Assembly: GCA_035650495.1 (NCBI GenBank)
Contig: DASRHK010000108.1
Span: 1 to 37,657 of the forward strand
DNA length: 37,657 nucleotides
Direction of reading: 5' to 3'
Source of the DNA: DASRHK01 sp035650495
GTDB taxonomy: Bacteria > Pseudomonadota > Gammaproteobacteria > Nevskiales > Nevskiaceae
Shown: positions 15,731 through 25,111 of the stretch, one piece after another
Numbering within the stretch: the first letter of the stretch is position 1
How the letters are laid out: each line of letters starts with the position of its first letter
Program-made: the position numbers and the translations under genes
Notes under the pieces: model-generated
The model's input: only the letters and a program-made list of their open reading frames with translations
Told to the model about the DNA's origin: nothing
The model's database searches: none

Positions 15731-16498
15731 TCATGTCCCAAGCTCGGCGACGACGGGCGCGTGATCCGATGGACGCTCCAGCCGCCGCGGCGCGGTGTCG
15801 ACGTGCCACGACGCGCAGCGCTGCGCGAGCGGCTGCGAGAGCAGCACATGGTCGATGCGCAGGCCGAGATTGCGGCGGAATGCGCCCATGCGGTAATCCC
15901 ACCAGGTGAAGCGGCCCGACGGGGCGACGAGCTTGTCGAAGCTGTCGGTGAGCCCGAGCTCGAGCAGTCCGCGGAACGCTGCGCGCTCGGCGTCGCTGCA
16001 GAGGATCTTGCCGGCCCAGTAGCCCGCGTCGTGCGTGTCCTCCGGCGTCGGCGCGATGTTGAAGTCGCCGGTGACCGCGACGGGCGCGCCACCGCCGAGC
16101 TCATCGGTCAGATAGTCCTTGAACGCGCCGAGCCAGCGTAACTTGTACTCGAACTTCGGCGACGCGACGCTCTGACCGTTGACCACATACGCGTTGACGA
16201 CGCGCACGCCGTTCACCGTCGCCGCGATCACGCGCTTCTGCTGATCGTCGAACCCGCCCATGTCGCGCGACACGTCGGTGATCGGATGCCTGGCGATGAT
16301 GCCGACGCCGTTGTAACTCTTCTGCCCGTTGCACACGGCGTGATAGCCGGCAGCTTCGAGCTCGGCGAACGGGAACTGCTCGTCCTGCAGCTTCAGCTCC
16401 TGCAAGCCGACGACGTCGGGCTCGACGAGCTTCAGCCAATCCAGCAGATGCGCGAGCCGCTGGCGCAGCGAGTTGACGTTCCACGTCGCGATTTTCAT
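15731..16498 (-). CDS. xthA: Exodeoxyribonuclease III (AP endonuclease)
   Basis: The 255-residue enzyme belongs to the Mg-dependent EEP family and repairs abasic sites and removes 3' blocking groups. Motifs in order: MKIATWNVNSLRQRL (Asn8), LQELKLQDEQFP (metal-binding Glu), NGVGIIARH, VTGDFNIAPTPED (Asp and Asn of the active site), RFTWWDYR, LRIDHVLLS and PSDHAPV (catalytic Asp-His pair). The form FTWWDYRMGAFRRNLGLRIDH is typical of the proteobacterial XthA group. It is cytoplasmic. The HD-domain gene follows 7 bp downstream. Upstream lies a 132-bp gap that contains the composite palindrome and then the 3' end of the oligopeptidase gene. Confidence 0.95.
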   Translation of the reverse strand: MKIATWNVNSLRQRLAHLLDWLKLVEPDVVGLQELKLQDEQFPFAELEAAGYHAVCNGQKSYNGVGIIARHPITDVSRDMGGFDDQQKRVIAATVNGVRVVNAYVVNGQSVASPKFEYKLRWLGAFKDYLTDELGGGAPVAVTGDFNIAPTPEDTHDAGYWAGKILCSDAERAAFRGLLELGLTDSFDKLVAPSGRFTWWDYRMGAFRRNLGLRIDHVLLSQPLAQRCASWHVDTAPRRLERPSDHAPVVAELGT

Positions 16499-16525
16499 TC
16501 GGGCTCAACTGTCGCTTGATGCGGT

Positions 16526-16622
16526 CGGCTGTTCAAGTCCGGCGGGAGCGTACGCGGCCAGGGATGGCCGCGTCCGAGCTGAAGGAGCTTTGCAGGCGTC
16601 CCCCGGCGGGCTTGAACAGCCG
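16526..16622. repeat. 97-bp composite palindrome between prlC and xthA
   Basis: The ends are a perfect 12-bp inverted repeat: CGGCTGTTCAAG at 16526-16537 and CTTGAACAGCCG at 16611-16622. Inside is a separate perfect hairpin, ACGCGGCCA (16552-16560), loop GGGA, TGGCCGCGT (16565-16573). A CCGGCGGG word also occurs on both flanks just inside the arms. There is no reading frame of note and no T-tract. It fills most of the gap between the two minus-strand genes. It looks like a dispersed structured intergenic repeat or a small non-autonomous element. Only one copy is in this window, so the repeat status is inferred. Confidence 0.6.
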
Positions 16623-16630
16623 GCCGCCTC

Positions 16631-18646
16631 TCAAGCAGCGCTGAGCCCGGAGTGTCGCAGCAGCGCGTCAACGTTCGGCTTGCGGCCACGGAACGCGATG
16701 AACAGTTCCATCGCCTCACGCGAACCGCCTTGCGCGAGAACCGTGTCGCGAAAGCGAAGACCGGTCTCGGCGGAGAAGTTCGATTCCTCGAACGCCGCAA
16801 ACGCGTCGGACGAAAGTACTTCGGCCCACTTGTAGCTGTAGTAGCCCGCCGCGTAACCGCCCGCGAAGATGTGCGAGAACGAGTTCGGCATGCGATTCCA
16901 CGACGGCGGCGTCATCACCGCGACGTCGCGACGCACGGCGTCGAGCGTTTCCTGCACGCGCGCGCCGCGGGCCGCGTCGTAATCGCGATGCAGAAGGAGA
17001 TCGAACAGCGAGAACTCCAGCTGGCGCACGGTTGCGAGCCCGGTCTGGAACTGCCGATCGGCGCGCAGCTTCTCGATCATCGCGTCGGGCATCACTTCGC
17101 CGGTCTGCCAGTGCTTCGCGAAGAGCTTGAGGATCGCCGGCTCGTACGCCCAGTTCTCCATGAACTGGCTCGGCAGCTCGACCGCGTCCCACGCGACGCC
17201 GCGGATGCCAGCGACGCTGGCTTCGTCGACGCGCGTCAGCAGGTGATGCAGGCCGTGGCCGAATTCGTGGAACAGCGTCAGCACTTCGTCGTGATTGAGC
17301 AGCGCGGGCTGGCCACCGAGCGGCGGCGTGAAATTGCAGACCAGATACGCGGCAGGGATCTGCACGCCGCCTGCAAGCTTGCGACGCACGACGCACTCGT
17401 CCATCCACGCGCCGCCACGCTTGGTCGCCGGTCGCGCGTACGGATCGAGATAGAAGATGCCGAACGTCTCGCCGTCGCGGTACTTGAGGGCGTACGTGGT
17501 GACGTCGGCGTGCCAGGTCGGGATGCCGCCGACCGGCTCGATCTTCACGTCGTAGAGCCGCTCGACCAGATCGAACATGCCGCGCACCACCTGCGGGAAC
17601 GGGAAGTAGGGGCGCAGCGCTTCGTCGGAGAGCCCGAGCTTGCGCTGGCGCAGTCGTTCCGAATAGAACGCCGTGTCCCAGACCTCCAGCTCGATGCCGT
17701 CCTCACGCGCGAGCGCGCGGAGCTCGTCGAGCTCGGCTTGCGCCCGCGGCTTGGCGCGGATCGCGAGATCGCGCAGGAACTTCTCGACCTCGTCCGGCGA
17801 CTCGGCCATCTTGGTTGCGAGCGAGAGCTCCGCGAAATTCGAAAAGCCGAGCAGCTTCGCCTGCTCGTCGCGCAGCGCGAGGATCTCGCTCATCAGCGCA
17901 GTGTTGTCGAATTTCCTGTCGTGCGGGCCCTGCTCGGACGCGCGCGTTGCATACGCTTCGTACAGCTCGCGGCGCAAAGCGCGATTGGTCGACTTGGAGA
18001 TGACTGCGTCGTAGCTCGGGAAGTCGAGCGTGAGCAGCCAGCCTTCGAGCCCTTTCGCGCGCGCTTTCTCACGCGCAGCCGACTTTGCGGCGTCGGTCAT
18101 GCCGTCGAGCTCGCGCTCGTCGGTAACGTGCTTGCTCCAGGCCTGCACGCAATCCATCAGATGCTCTTCGAACTTCGCGTGCAGCTCGGACAGCCGCAGC
18201 GAGATCGCCTTGAAGCGCTCCTTGTCCTTCGCAGGCAAGGCAACGCCGGCGAGCCGGAAATCGCGCAGCGCATCGGTGACGACTTTCTTGCGCGCAGGCG
18301 AGAAGCTCGCGAAGGCCGGGCTGTCGTGGATCGACTGGTACGCGCGATAGAGCGCTTCGTTCTGCGACAGCTCGACGCCGTATTCGGTGACTTTCGGCAA
18401 CCCCGCGTTGTACGCCGCACGCCATTCCGGCGTGCTCCACACGGAGAACAGGTGCGCGGTCGGGCCCCATACGCGCGAGATCCGATCGCCGGTGTCCTCG
18501 AGGGGCTCGATCAGTGTTTCCCAGCTGTGGGACTCGCGCTTGAGCAGCTCGGCGAGCTCGCTGCGGTTCTGCGCCAGGACCTTGTCGAGCTCGGCCTGGG
18601 CCTCGGTGGGATTGAAGCGGTCGAAGGCGGGGAGCTGGGACAGCAT
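16631..18646 (-). CDS. prlC: Oligopeptidase A (M3 family)
   Basis: The 671-residue zinc peptidase degrades short peptides, including cleaved signal peptides, in the cytoplasm. The active site is TLFHEFGHGLHHLL with His460, Glu461 and His464, followed by the third zinc ligand in DAVELPSQFMENWAYE. The N-terminal helical part (MLSQLPAFDRFNPTEAQAEL) and the C-terminal FAGGYAAGYYSYKWAEVLSSDAF are typical of the PrlC group. Length matches E. coli PrlC (680). There is no signal peptide. It is divergent from glutathione reductase with 136 bp between; I see no convincing sigma70 pair there. Confidence 0.96.
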   Translation of the reverse strand: MLSQLPAFDRFNPTEAQAELDKVLAQNRSELAELLKRESHSWETLIEPLEDTGDRISRVWGPTAHLFSVWSTPEWRAAYNAGLPKVTEYGVELSQNEALYRAYQSIHDSPAFASFSPARKKVVTDALRDFRLAGVALPAKDKERFKAISLRLSELHAKFEEHLMDCVQAWSKHVTDERELDGMTDAAKSAAREKARAKGLEGWLLTLDFPSYDAVISKSTNRALRRELYEAYATRASEQGPHDRKFDNTALMSEILALRDEQAKLLGFSNFAELSLATKMAESPDEVEKFLRDLAIRAKPRAQAELDELRALAREDGIELEVWDTAFYSERLRQRKLGLSDEALRPYFPFPQVVRGMFDLVERLYDVKIEPVGGIPTWHADVTTYALKYRDGETFGIFYLDPYARPATKRGGAWMDECVVRRKLAGGVQIPAAYLVCNFTPPLGGQPALLNHDEVLTLFHEFGHGLHHLLTRVDEASVAGIRGVAWDAVELPSQFMENWAYEPAILKLFAKHWQTGEVMPDAMIEKLRADRQFQTGLATVRQLEFSLFDLLLHRDYDAARGARVQETLDAVRRDVAVMTPPSWNRMPNSFSHIFAGGYAAGYYSYKWAEVLSSDAFAAFEESNFSAETGLRFRDTVLAQGGSREAMELFIAFRGRKPNVDALLRHSGLSAA

Positions 18647-18782
18647 GGCGGTTGGGGTCGGGCTAGGGCGCGAATTCGGGGGCCGGGATTAGACCATAGG
18701 GTTTCCCAAAAATGGGGCCGGCCGCGGCCGCTTTCAAAGCCGGCTCGGGCAAGTCCCTGACCCTGTGCGAAACTTCCCGGCC

Positions 18783-20123
18783 ATGTCCTATGACTTATTG
18801 GTGATCGGCGGCGGCAGCGGTGGGATTGCGGCTGCCCGGCGCGCCGCCAAGCACGGCGCGCGGGTCGCGCTCGTGGAGTCCGGCCGGCTCGGCGGCACCT
18901 GCGTCAACGTAGGCTGCGTGCCGAAGAAAATCATGTGGCACGCGTCGCAGATTGCCGAGTCGCTGCAGGAGGCCGCCGCCTATGGCTTCGGCCGCGCCGA
19001 CGCAGTGACGCACGACTGGCACACCTTGCGCTCGAACCGCGACGCCTATGTCGAGTGGCTCAACGGCATCTATCGACGCAACCTGCTCGCGAGCGGCGCG
19101 GAGCTGATCGAAGGCCATGCGCAATTTGCGGGCCCGCGCGAGGTCGTGGCCGGCGAGCGCACGCTGTCCGCGAAGCACATCCTGATCGCCACCGGCGGAC
19201 GGCCGTTCCATCCGAAGTGCGAGGGCGCCGACCTCGGCATCGACTCCGACGGCTTCTTCGCGCTCGACCGGCGGCCCGAGTCGGTGATCGTCGCCGGCAG
19301 CGGCTACATCGCAGTCGAGCTTGCCGGCATGCTGCGCGCGCTGGGCGCGAAGGTCACGCTGATCGCGCGCGGCAAGCGCCTGCTTCGCACGTTCGACGCG
19401 ATGCTGTCGACGCATCTGGAAGGCGAGATGCGCGCACAGGACATCGAGCTCGTGCTCGACGAGCCGATCGATTCATTGCGCCGCGATGGCGCGCACGTCA
19501 CCGCCAAGCTCGCATCGGGCAGCACGCGCACCGCCGACGCGCTGATCTGGGCGGTCGGGCGCACGCCGAACATCGAATCGCTCGCGCTCGATCGCGCCGG
19601 CGTCGCGACCGACGAGCTCGGCGCGATCCGCGTCGATGCGTTCCAGAACACCAGCGCGGCGAACGTTTATGCCGTCGGCGATGTCACTGGGCGGATGATG
19701 CTGACACCGGTCGCGATCGCGGCGGCGCGACGGCTCGCCGATCGGCTGTTCGGCGGCCAGCCGGAGCGCAAGCTCGACTACGAGATGATCCCGACCGTGG
19801 TGTTCAGCCATCCGACCATCGGTACGGTCGGACTGACCGAAGCGCAGGCGCGCGAGAAGTTCGGCGACGCCGTGAAAGTGTACGAGTCGCGATTCAAGGC
19901 GCTGTATTATGGAATTCAGCATCGCAAGGTGGGCAGCGCGATGAAGCTCGTGTGCGTCGGCGCCGACGAGCGGATCGTCGGGTTGCACACGATCGGCATG
20001 GGCTCCGACGAGATGCTGCAGGGATTCGCGGTCGCGCTGCGCATGGGCGCGACCAAGAGGGACTTCGACGACACCGTGGCCATCCATCCGACCAGCGCGG
20101 AAGAGATGGTCACCATGAACTGA
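18783..20123 (+). CDS. gor: Glutathione reductase (NADPH)
   Basis: The 446-residue flavoenzyme reduces glutathione disulfide with NADPH. The FAD-binding N-terminus is YDLLVIGGGSGGIAAARRAA; the redox disulfide is GGTCVNVGCVPKK (Cys40 and Cys45); the NADPH-binding fold is VAGSGYIAVELAGML, followed by ARGKRLLR, whose arginines indicate NADPH over NADH. The C-terminus has HPTSAEE with the catalytic His435 and Glu440 of the partner subunit. The ATG at 18783 is preferred to the GTG at 18765, since the ATG places the FAD motif at the usual position. The stop overlaps the next start (TGATG), so the lipoprotein esterase gene is translationally coupled. Confidence 0.95.
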   Translation: MSYDLLVIGGGSGGIAAARRAAKHGARVALVESGRLGGTCVNVGCVPKKIMWHASQIAESLQEAAAYGFGRADAVTHDWHTLRSNRDAYVEWLNGIYRRNLLASGAELIEGHAQFAGPREVVAGERTLSAKHILIATGGRPFHPKCEGADLGIDSDGFFALDRRPESVIVAGSGYIAVELAGMLRALGAKVTLIARGKRLLRTFDAMLSTHLEGEMRAQDIELVLDEPIDSLRRDGAHVTAKLASGSTRTADALIWAVGRTPNIESLALDRAGVATDELGAIRVDAFQNTSAANVYAVGDVTGRMMLTPVAIAAARRLADRLFGGQPERKLDYEMIPTVVFSHPTIGTVGLTEAQAREKFGDAVKVYESRFKALYYGIQHRKVGSAMKLVCVGADERIVGLHTIGMGSDEMLQGFAVALRMGATKRDFDDTVAIHPTSAEEMVTMN

Positions 20124-20998
20124 TGAACGCACTTCGCTTCTTCCTGATCGGCTTTGCCGCGGTGCTGCTCGCCGCTTGCGAGCCCAACGAATTCGCCAAC
20201 CGGCTCGATCGCGATCTCGGCAACGACGTCGCGAAGAACATCATCTTCGACGACGCGACGGGCCTGAAGCTCGACGTCTACACGCCGCACGCCGCGCGCA
20301 ACGCTCCGACGATCGTGTTCTGGGCCGGCGGGCGCTGGACCACGGGCACCAAGGACGAGTACGCCTTCGTCGGGCAGCGACTCGCCTCCGAGAGTTTCGT
20401 CGTCGTCATCGCCGATTACCGCAAGTATCCGAAGGTGCGCTTCCCGGCGTTCGTCGAGGATGCTGCGAAGGCAGTGAAGTGGGTGAAGAGCAACATCGCG
20501 AAGTACGGCGGATCGCCCGACAAGCTGTTCGTGATGGGCCACTCCGCCGGCGCGCACATCGCCGCGATGCTCGCGATCGATCCCGAGTTCCTGAAGGCCG
20601 TCGGCATCGACAACCTGAAACTGTCCGGCATGATCGGGCTCGCCGGGCCGTACGACTTCATGCCGACCACCGATCCGCAGCTGCGCGACGTGTTCTACCC
20701 GCCGGAGAACTTCGAGCAGTCGCAGCCGACGTTCTTCGTCGACGGCCGCAATCCGCCGCTGCTCCTGATCCACGGCCAGGACGACGAGGACGTGTGGGTG
20801 AAGAACACGCGCAACCTCGCCGACGCCGTGCGCAACGCGGGCGGCCCGGTGGAGACGCTGATCTACGACAAGCTCTCGCATTCGTGCGCGGTGGCGGTCC
20901 TGTCGACCTCGTCGATCACGTGCGGCCATCCGCAACCCGATCCGCTGCGTGAGATCGTGCGCTTCGTGCGCGCGCAGGCGAAGACGACGGCGCAATGA
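20123..20998 (+). CDS. Lipoprotein alpha/beta-hydrolase (esterase/acylamidase-like)
   Basis: The 291-residue protein has a lipoprotein signal (MNALRF, hydrophobic run, LLAAC, Cys19) and so should be anchored in the periplasm. The catalytic core fits the BD-FAE/carboxylesterase branch: nucleophile elbow MGHSAGAH (Ser141), an acid residue in IHGQDDEDV, and the His of KLSHSCAV (His253). The oxyanion segment is odd: FWAGGRWTTG where most relatives have HGGxW, so the usual His is replaced by Ala. Four or more Cys in the mature part (HSC, TCGHP) may form a disulfide. It overlaps gor upstream (TGATG) and mvaB downstream (ATGA). The substrate is unknown, and nothing links it chemically to its neighbours. 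Confidence 0.85.
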   Translation: MNALRFFLIGFAAVLLAACEPNEFANRLDRDLGNDVAKNIIFDDATGLKLDVYTPHAARNAPTIVFWAGGRWTTGTKDEYAFVGQRLASESFVVVIADYRKYPKVRFPAFVEDAAKAVKWVKSNIAKYGGSPDKLFVMGHSAGAHIAAMLAIDPEFLKAVGIDNLKLSGMIGLAGPYDFMPTTDPQLRDVFYPPENFEQSQPTFFVDGRNPPLLLIHGQDDEDVWVKNTRNLADAVRNAGGPVETLIYDKLSHSCAVAVLSTSSITCGHPQPDPLREIVRFVRAQAKTTAQ

Positions 20999-21890
20999 AT
21001 AACGCAGTGCGCGTGGTCGAAGTCGGACCGCGCGACGGCCTGCAGAACGAATCGCGCACGATCCCGGTTGCGCTGCGCGTCGCGCTGATCGACAAGCTCG
21101 CCGATGCGGGCTTGCGCACGATCGAGGCGGGCAGCTTCGTTTCTCCGAAATGGGTCCCGCAGATGGCGGACACCGATCAGGTGCTCGCGGCACTGCGCCG
21201 CCGCGACGGTGTGTCCTATCCCGTTCTGGTGCCGAACACGCAAGGATTGAATGCTGCGCTCGCTGCCGGAGCGCGCGAGATCGCGGTGTTCACCGCGGCG
21301 TCGGACGCGTTCAACCTGCGCAACATCAACGCGACGGTGAGCGAATCGCTGCAGCGCCTTGCGCCCGTCGTGCTCGCCGCGATCGGCGCGGGCGTGCGTG
21401 TTCGCGCGTACGTGTCGACCGTCCTCGGTTGTCCGTATCAAGGCGAGGTCGCGATCGGCGAAGTGGTGCGTGTCGCGCGTGCGCTGATCGACATGGGCTG
21501 CTACGAGATCTCGCTCGGCGACACCATCGGCGTCGGCACGCCGCGCAAGGCGCTCGCGGTTTGGCACGCGTGCGCGGCCGAGATCGCGCCAGGCAAGCTC
21601 GCAGTGCACTTCCACAACACCTACGGCCAGGCGCTTGCCAACACCTATGCGTGCCTCGAAGCCGGCTGCCGCGTCGTCGACGCGAGCGTCGCCGGACTCG
21701 GCGGCTGCCCGTACGCCGACGGCGCGAGCGGCAACCTCGCGACCGAGGATCTCGTCTACATGCTCCACGGCGTCGGCATGCAGACGGGCGTCGACCTGGA
21801 GAAGCTCACCGACGTCGCGCGCTGGATCAATCGCGAGCTCGAGCGCGCGCCGACCAGCAAGCTCGCGCGCGTGCGCAAGACCGAGCCCGC

Positions 21891-21894
<4 letters not shown>
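20995..21894 (+). CDS. mvaB: Hydroxymethylglutaryl-CoA lyase
   Basis: The 299-residue enzyme splits HMG-CoA into acetyl-CoA and acetoacetate, the last step of leucine degradation. It has a DRE-TIM barrel. Signatures are VEVGPRDGLQNE at residues 8-19 (catalytic Arg-Asp), ISLGDTIGVGTP, VHFHNTYGQALAN (metal-binding His pair), and the C-terminal VAGLGGCPYADGASGNLATED, where the Cys of GGCPYA is the family active-site Cys. The start ATG overlaps the esterase stop, and the stop overlaps the GTG of the acetoacetyl-CoA synthetase gene (GTGA). That places two consecutive metabolic steps on one coupled message. The usual partners (isovaleryl-CoA dehydrogenase, methylcrotonyl-CoA carboxylase) are absent from the window. 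Confidence 0.96.
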
Positions 21895-23849
<1,955 letters not shown>

Positions 23850-23854
23850 AGCAG

Positions 23855-24613
23855 ATGACACGCAAGCTCGTTTTGCTTCGCCACGGCGAGAGCCAGTGGA
23901 ACCTCGACAACAAGTTCACCGGCTGGGTGGACGTCGATCTTACGGACAAGGGCCGCAAGCAGGCGGAAGAGGCCGGCAAGCTGATGCGCGAGGCCGGGCT
24001 GATGTTCGACGTCGCGCATACGTCCGTTCTGATCCGCGCGATCCACACTCTGCAGGTTGCGCTCGACGCGATGAATCAGGCGTGGATCCCGGTGCACAAG
24101 CACTGGCGCCTGAACGAGCGCCATTACGGCGCGCTGCAGGGGCTCGACAAGGCGGAGACGACGGCGAAGTACGGCGAAGCGCAGGTGAAGATCTGGCGCC
24201 GCTCGTACGACATCCCGCCTCCGGCGATGGATGCGAACGCGGGCGGCCATCCGAAATACGATCGGCGCTATTCGCGTCTCGATGAGAACGCGCTGCCCGC
24301 GACGGAGTCGCTGAAGACGACGCTCGATCGCGTCATGCCGTACTGGAACGACATGATCGCGCCGCAGCTCAAGATCGGTCAGGTCGTGCTGGTCGCCGCG
24401 CATGGCAATTCGCTGCGCGCGCTGCACAAGTACCTCAACAAGGTTTCCGATCACGACATCGTCGAGTTCAACATCCCGACCGGTGTGCCGATGGCGTTCG
24501 AGCTGCACGACGATCTGTCGGTGAAGTCGTGGCGCTGGCTCGGCGATCCGGAAGCGATCAAGCGCGCGGCCGAAGCGGTGGCGAATCAGGCGAAGGCGGC
24601 TGCGAAGGTCTAG
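23855..24613 (+). CDS. gpmA: 2,3-bisphosphoglycerate-dependent phosphoglycerate mutase
   Basis: The 252-residue glycolytic enzyme interconverts 3- and 2-phosphoglycerate. The phosphohistidine loop LLRHGESQWN is at residues 7-16 (His10), followed by NKFTGWVDVDLTDKG, the substrate-binding ERHYGALQG, and VLVAAHGNSLRAL with the second His. Length agrees with the family (about 250). It starts 5 bp after the acetoacetyl-CoA synthetase stop, and so appears to be the last gene of the gor-esterase-mvaB-synthetase chain. Its stop codon overlaps that of the convergent small HExxH gene (CTAG at 24610-24613). The cofactor-dependent type is certain from the motif. Confidence 0.96.
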   Translation: MTRKLVLLRHGESQWNLDNKFTGWVDVDLTDKGRKQAEEAGKLMREAGLMFDVAHTSVLIRAIHTLQVALDAMNQAWIPVHKHWRLNERHYGALQGLDKAETTAKYGEAQVKIWRRSYDIPPPAMDANAGGHPKYDRRYSRLDENALPATESLKTTLDRVMPYWNDMIAPQLKIGQVVLVAAHGNSLRALHKYLNKVSDHDIVEFNIPTGVPMAFELHDDLSVKSWRWLGDPEAIKRAAEAVANQAKAAAKV

Positions 24614-25053
24614 ATCAGCGCTCGCTTCTCGAGCCACCGCTTCGCATCCTCCGCATCGCGCTCGAACCACGCGCGTGCCGAGCCGAGGATGAAGTTGTAG
24701 CCCCACGCGTCCATGTCGGCGAACAGCGCGTCGCGCGAGTAGCCGGCGATGCGATCGGCGAGCACGACCTGCAGATAGCAGACCGCGACTTCCTCGACGT
24801 CGTCGCCGCCCGCGTTGGTGTGCAGCGAGGCGCGACGCTCGGCGTCCATGCAAATGAAGTGACACGCTTCGTGCAGGGCGGAATGTAACGGAGTGTCAGG
24901 TCGCACGAAGAGCCGATTGCCGACGAGGCCCGCTTCCGGCGCGCCCCAATAGCTGCCGGGAATCTCATCGCCGCGTCCAAGCTCAACCACTTGCAGGCCG
25001 AGGCCGCCGAAGAGTGCGCGCAGCGGCTCGACGAAGCCCTCGCATGAGGTCAC
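24610..25053 (-). CDS. Conserved protein of unknown function with an HExxH motif
   Basis: The product has 147 residues if it starts at the GTG at 25053 and 167 if it starts at the ATG at 25113. I prefer the GTG because the ATG would overlap the well-supported start of the divergent acylase and has no Shine-Dalgarno. The most telling part is LHSALHEACHFICMD, a zincin-like HExxH, followed by NAGGDDVEEVAVCYLQVVLAD with acidic residues that could give a third ligand. The C-terminus reads FADMDAWGYNFILGSARAWFE. The protein has no signal peptide. I recall similar short hypothetical proteins in other proteobacteria but no assigned role. Protease activity is only an inference from the motif. It converges on gpmA with a 4-bp overlap. 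Confidence 0.8.
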   Translation of the reverse strand: MTSCEGFVEPLRALFGGLGLQVVELGRGDEIPGSYWGAPEAGLVGNRLFVRPDTPLHSALHEACHFICMDAERRASLHTNAGGDDVEEVAVCYLQVVLADRIAGYSRDALFADMDAWGYNFILGSARAWFERDAEDAKRWLEKRALI

Positions 25054-25111
25054 CCGGGGCTCGGGACCCGTTGCGATATAGTTGCTTGCACTGGGGAGTT
25101 CAGGGGATTCC

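Noticed and set aside
16652..18760. A 702-codon plus-strand frame opposite prlC
   Set aside because: Antisense shadow of the M3 peptidase with low-complexity Arg-rich sequence.
18765..18782. GTG start for glutathione reductase six codons upstream
   Set aside because: The ATG at 18783 gives the usual distance to the FAD motif; the extra residues MRNFPA have no support.
21150..21890. Upstream in-frame extension of the acetoacetyl-CoA synthetase
   Set aside because: It lies fully inside mvaB and is Arg-rich; family length and the GTGA junction support the start at 21891.
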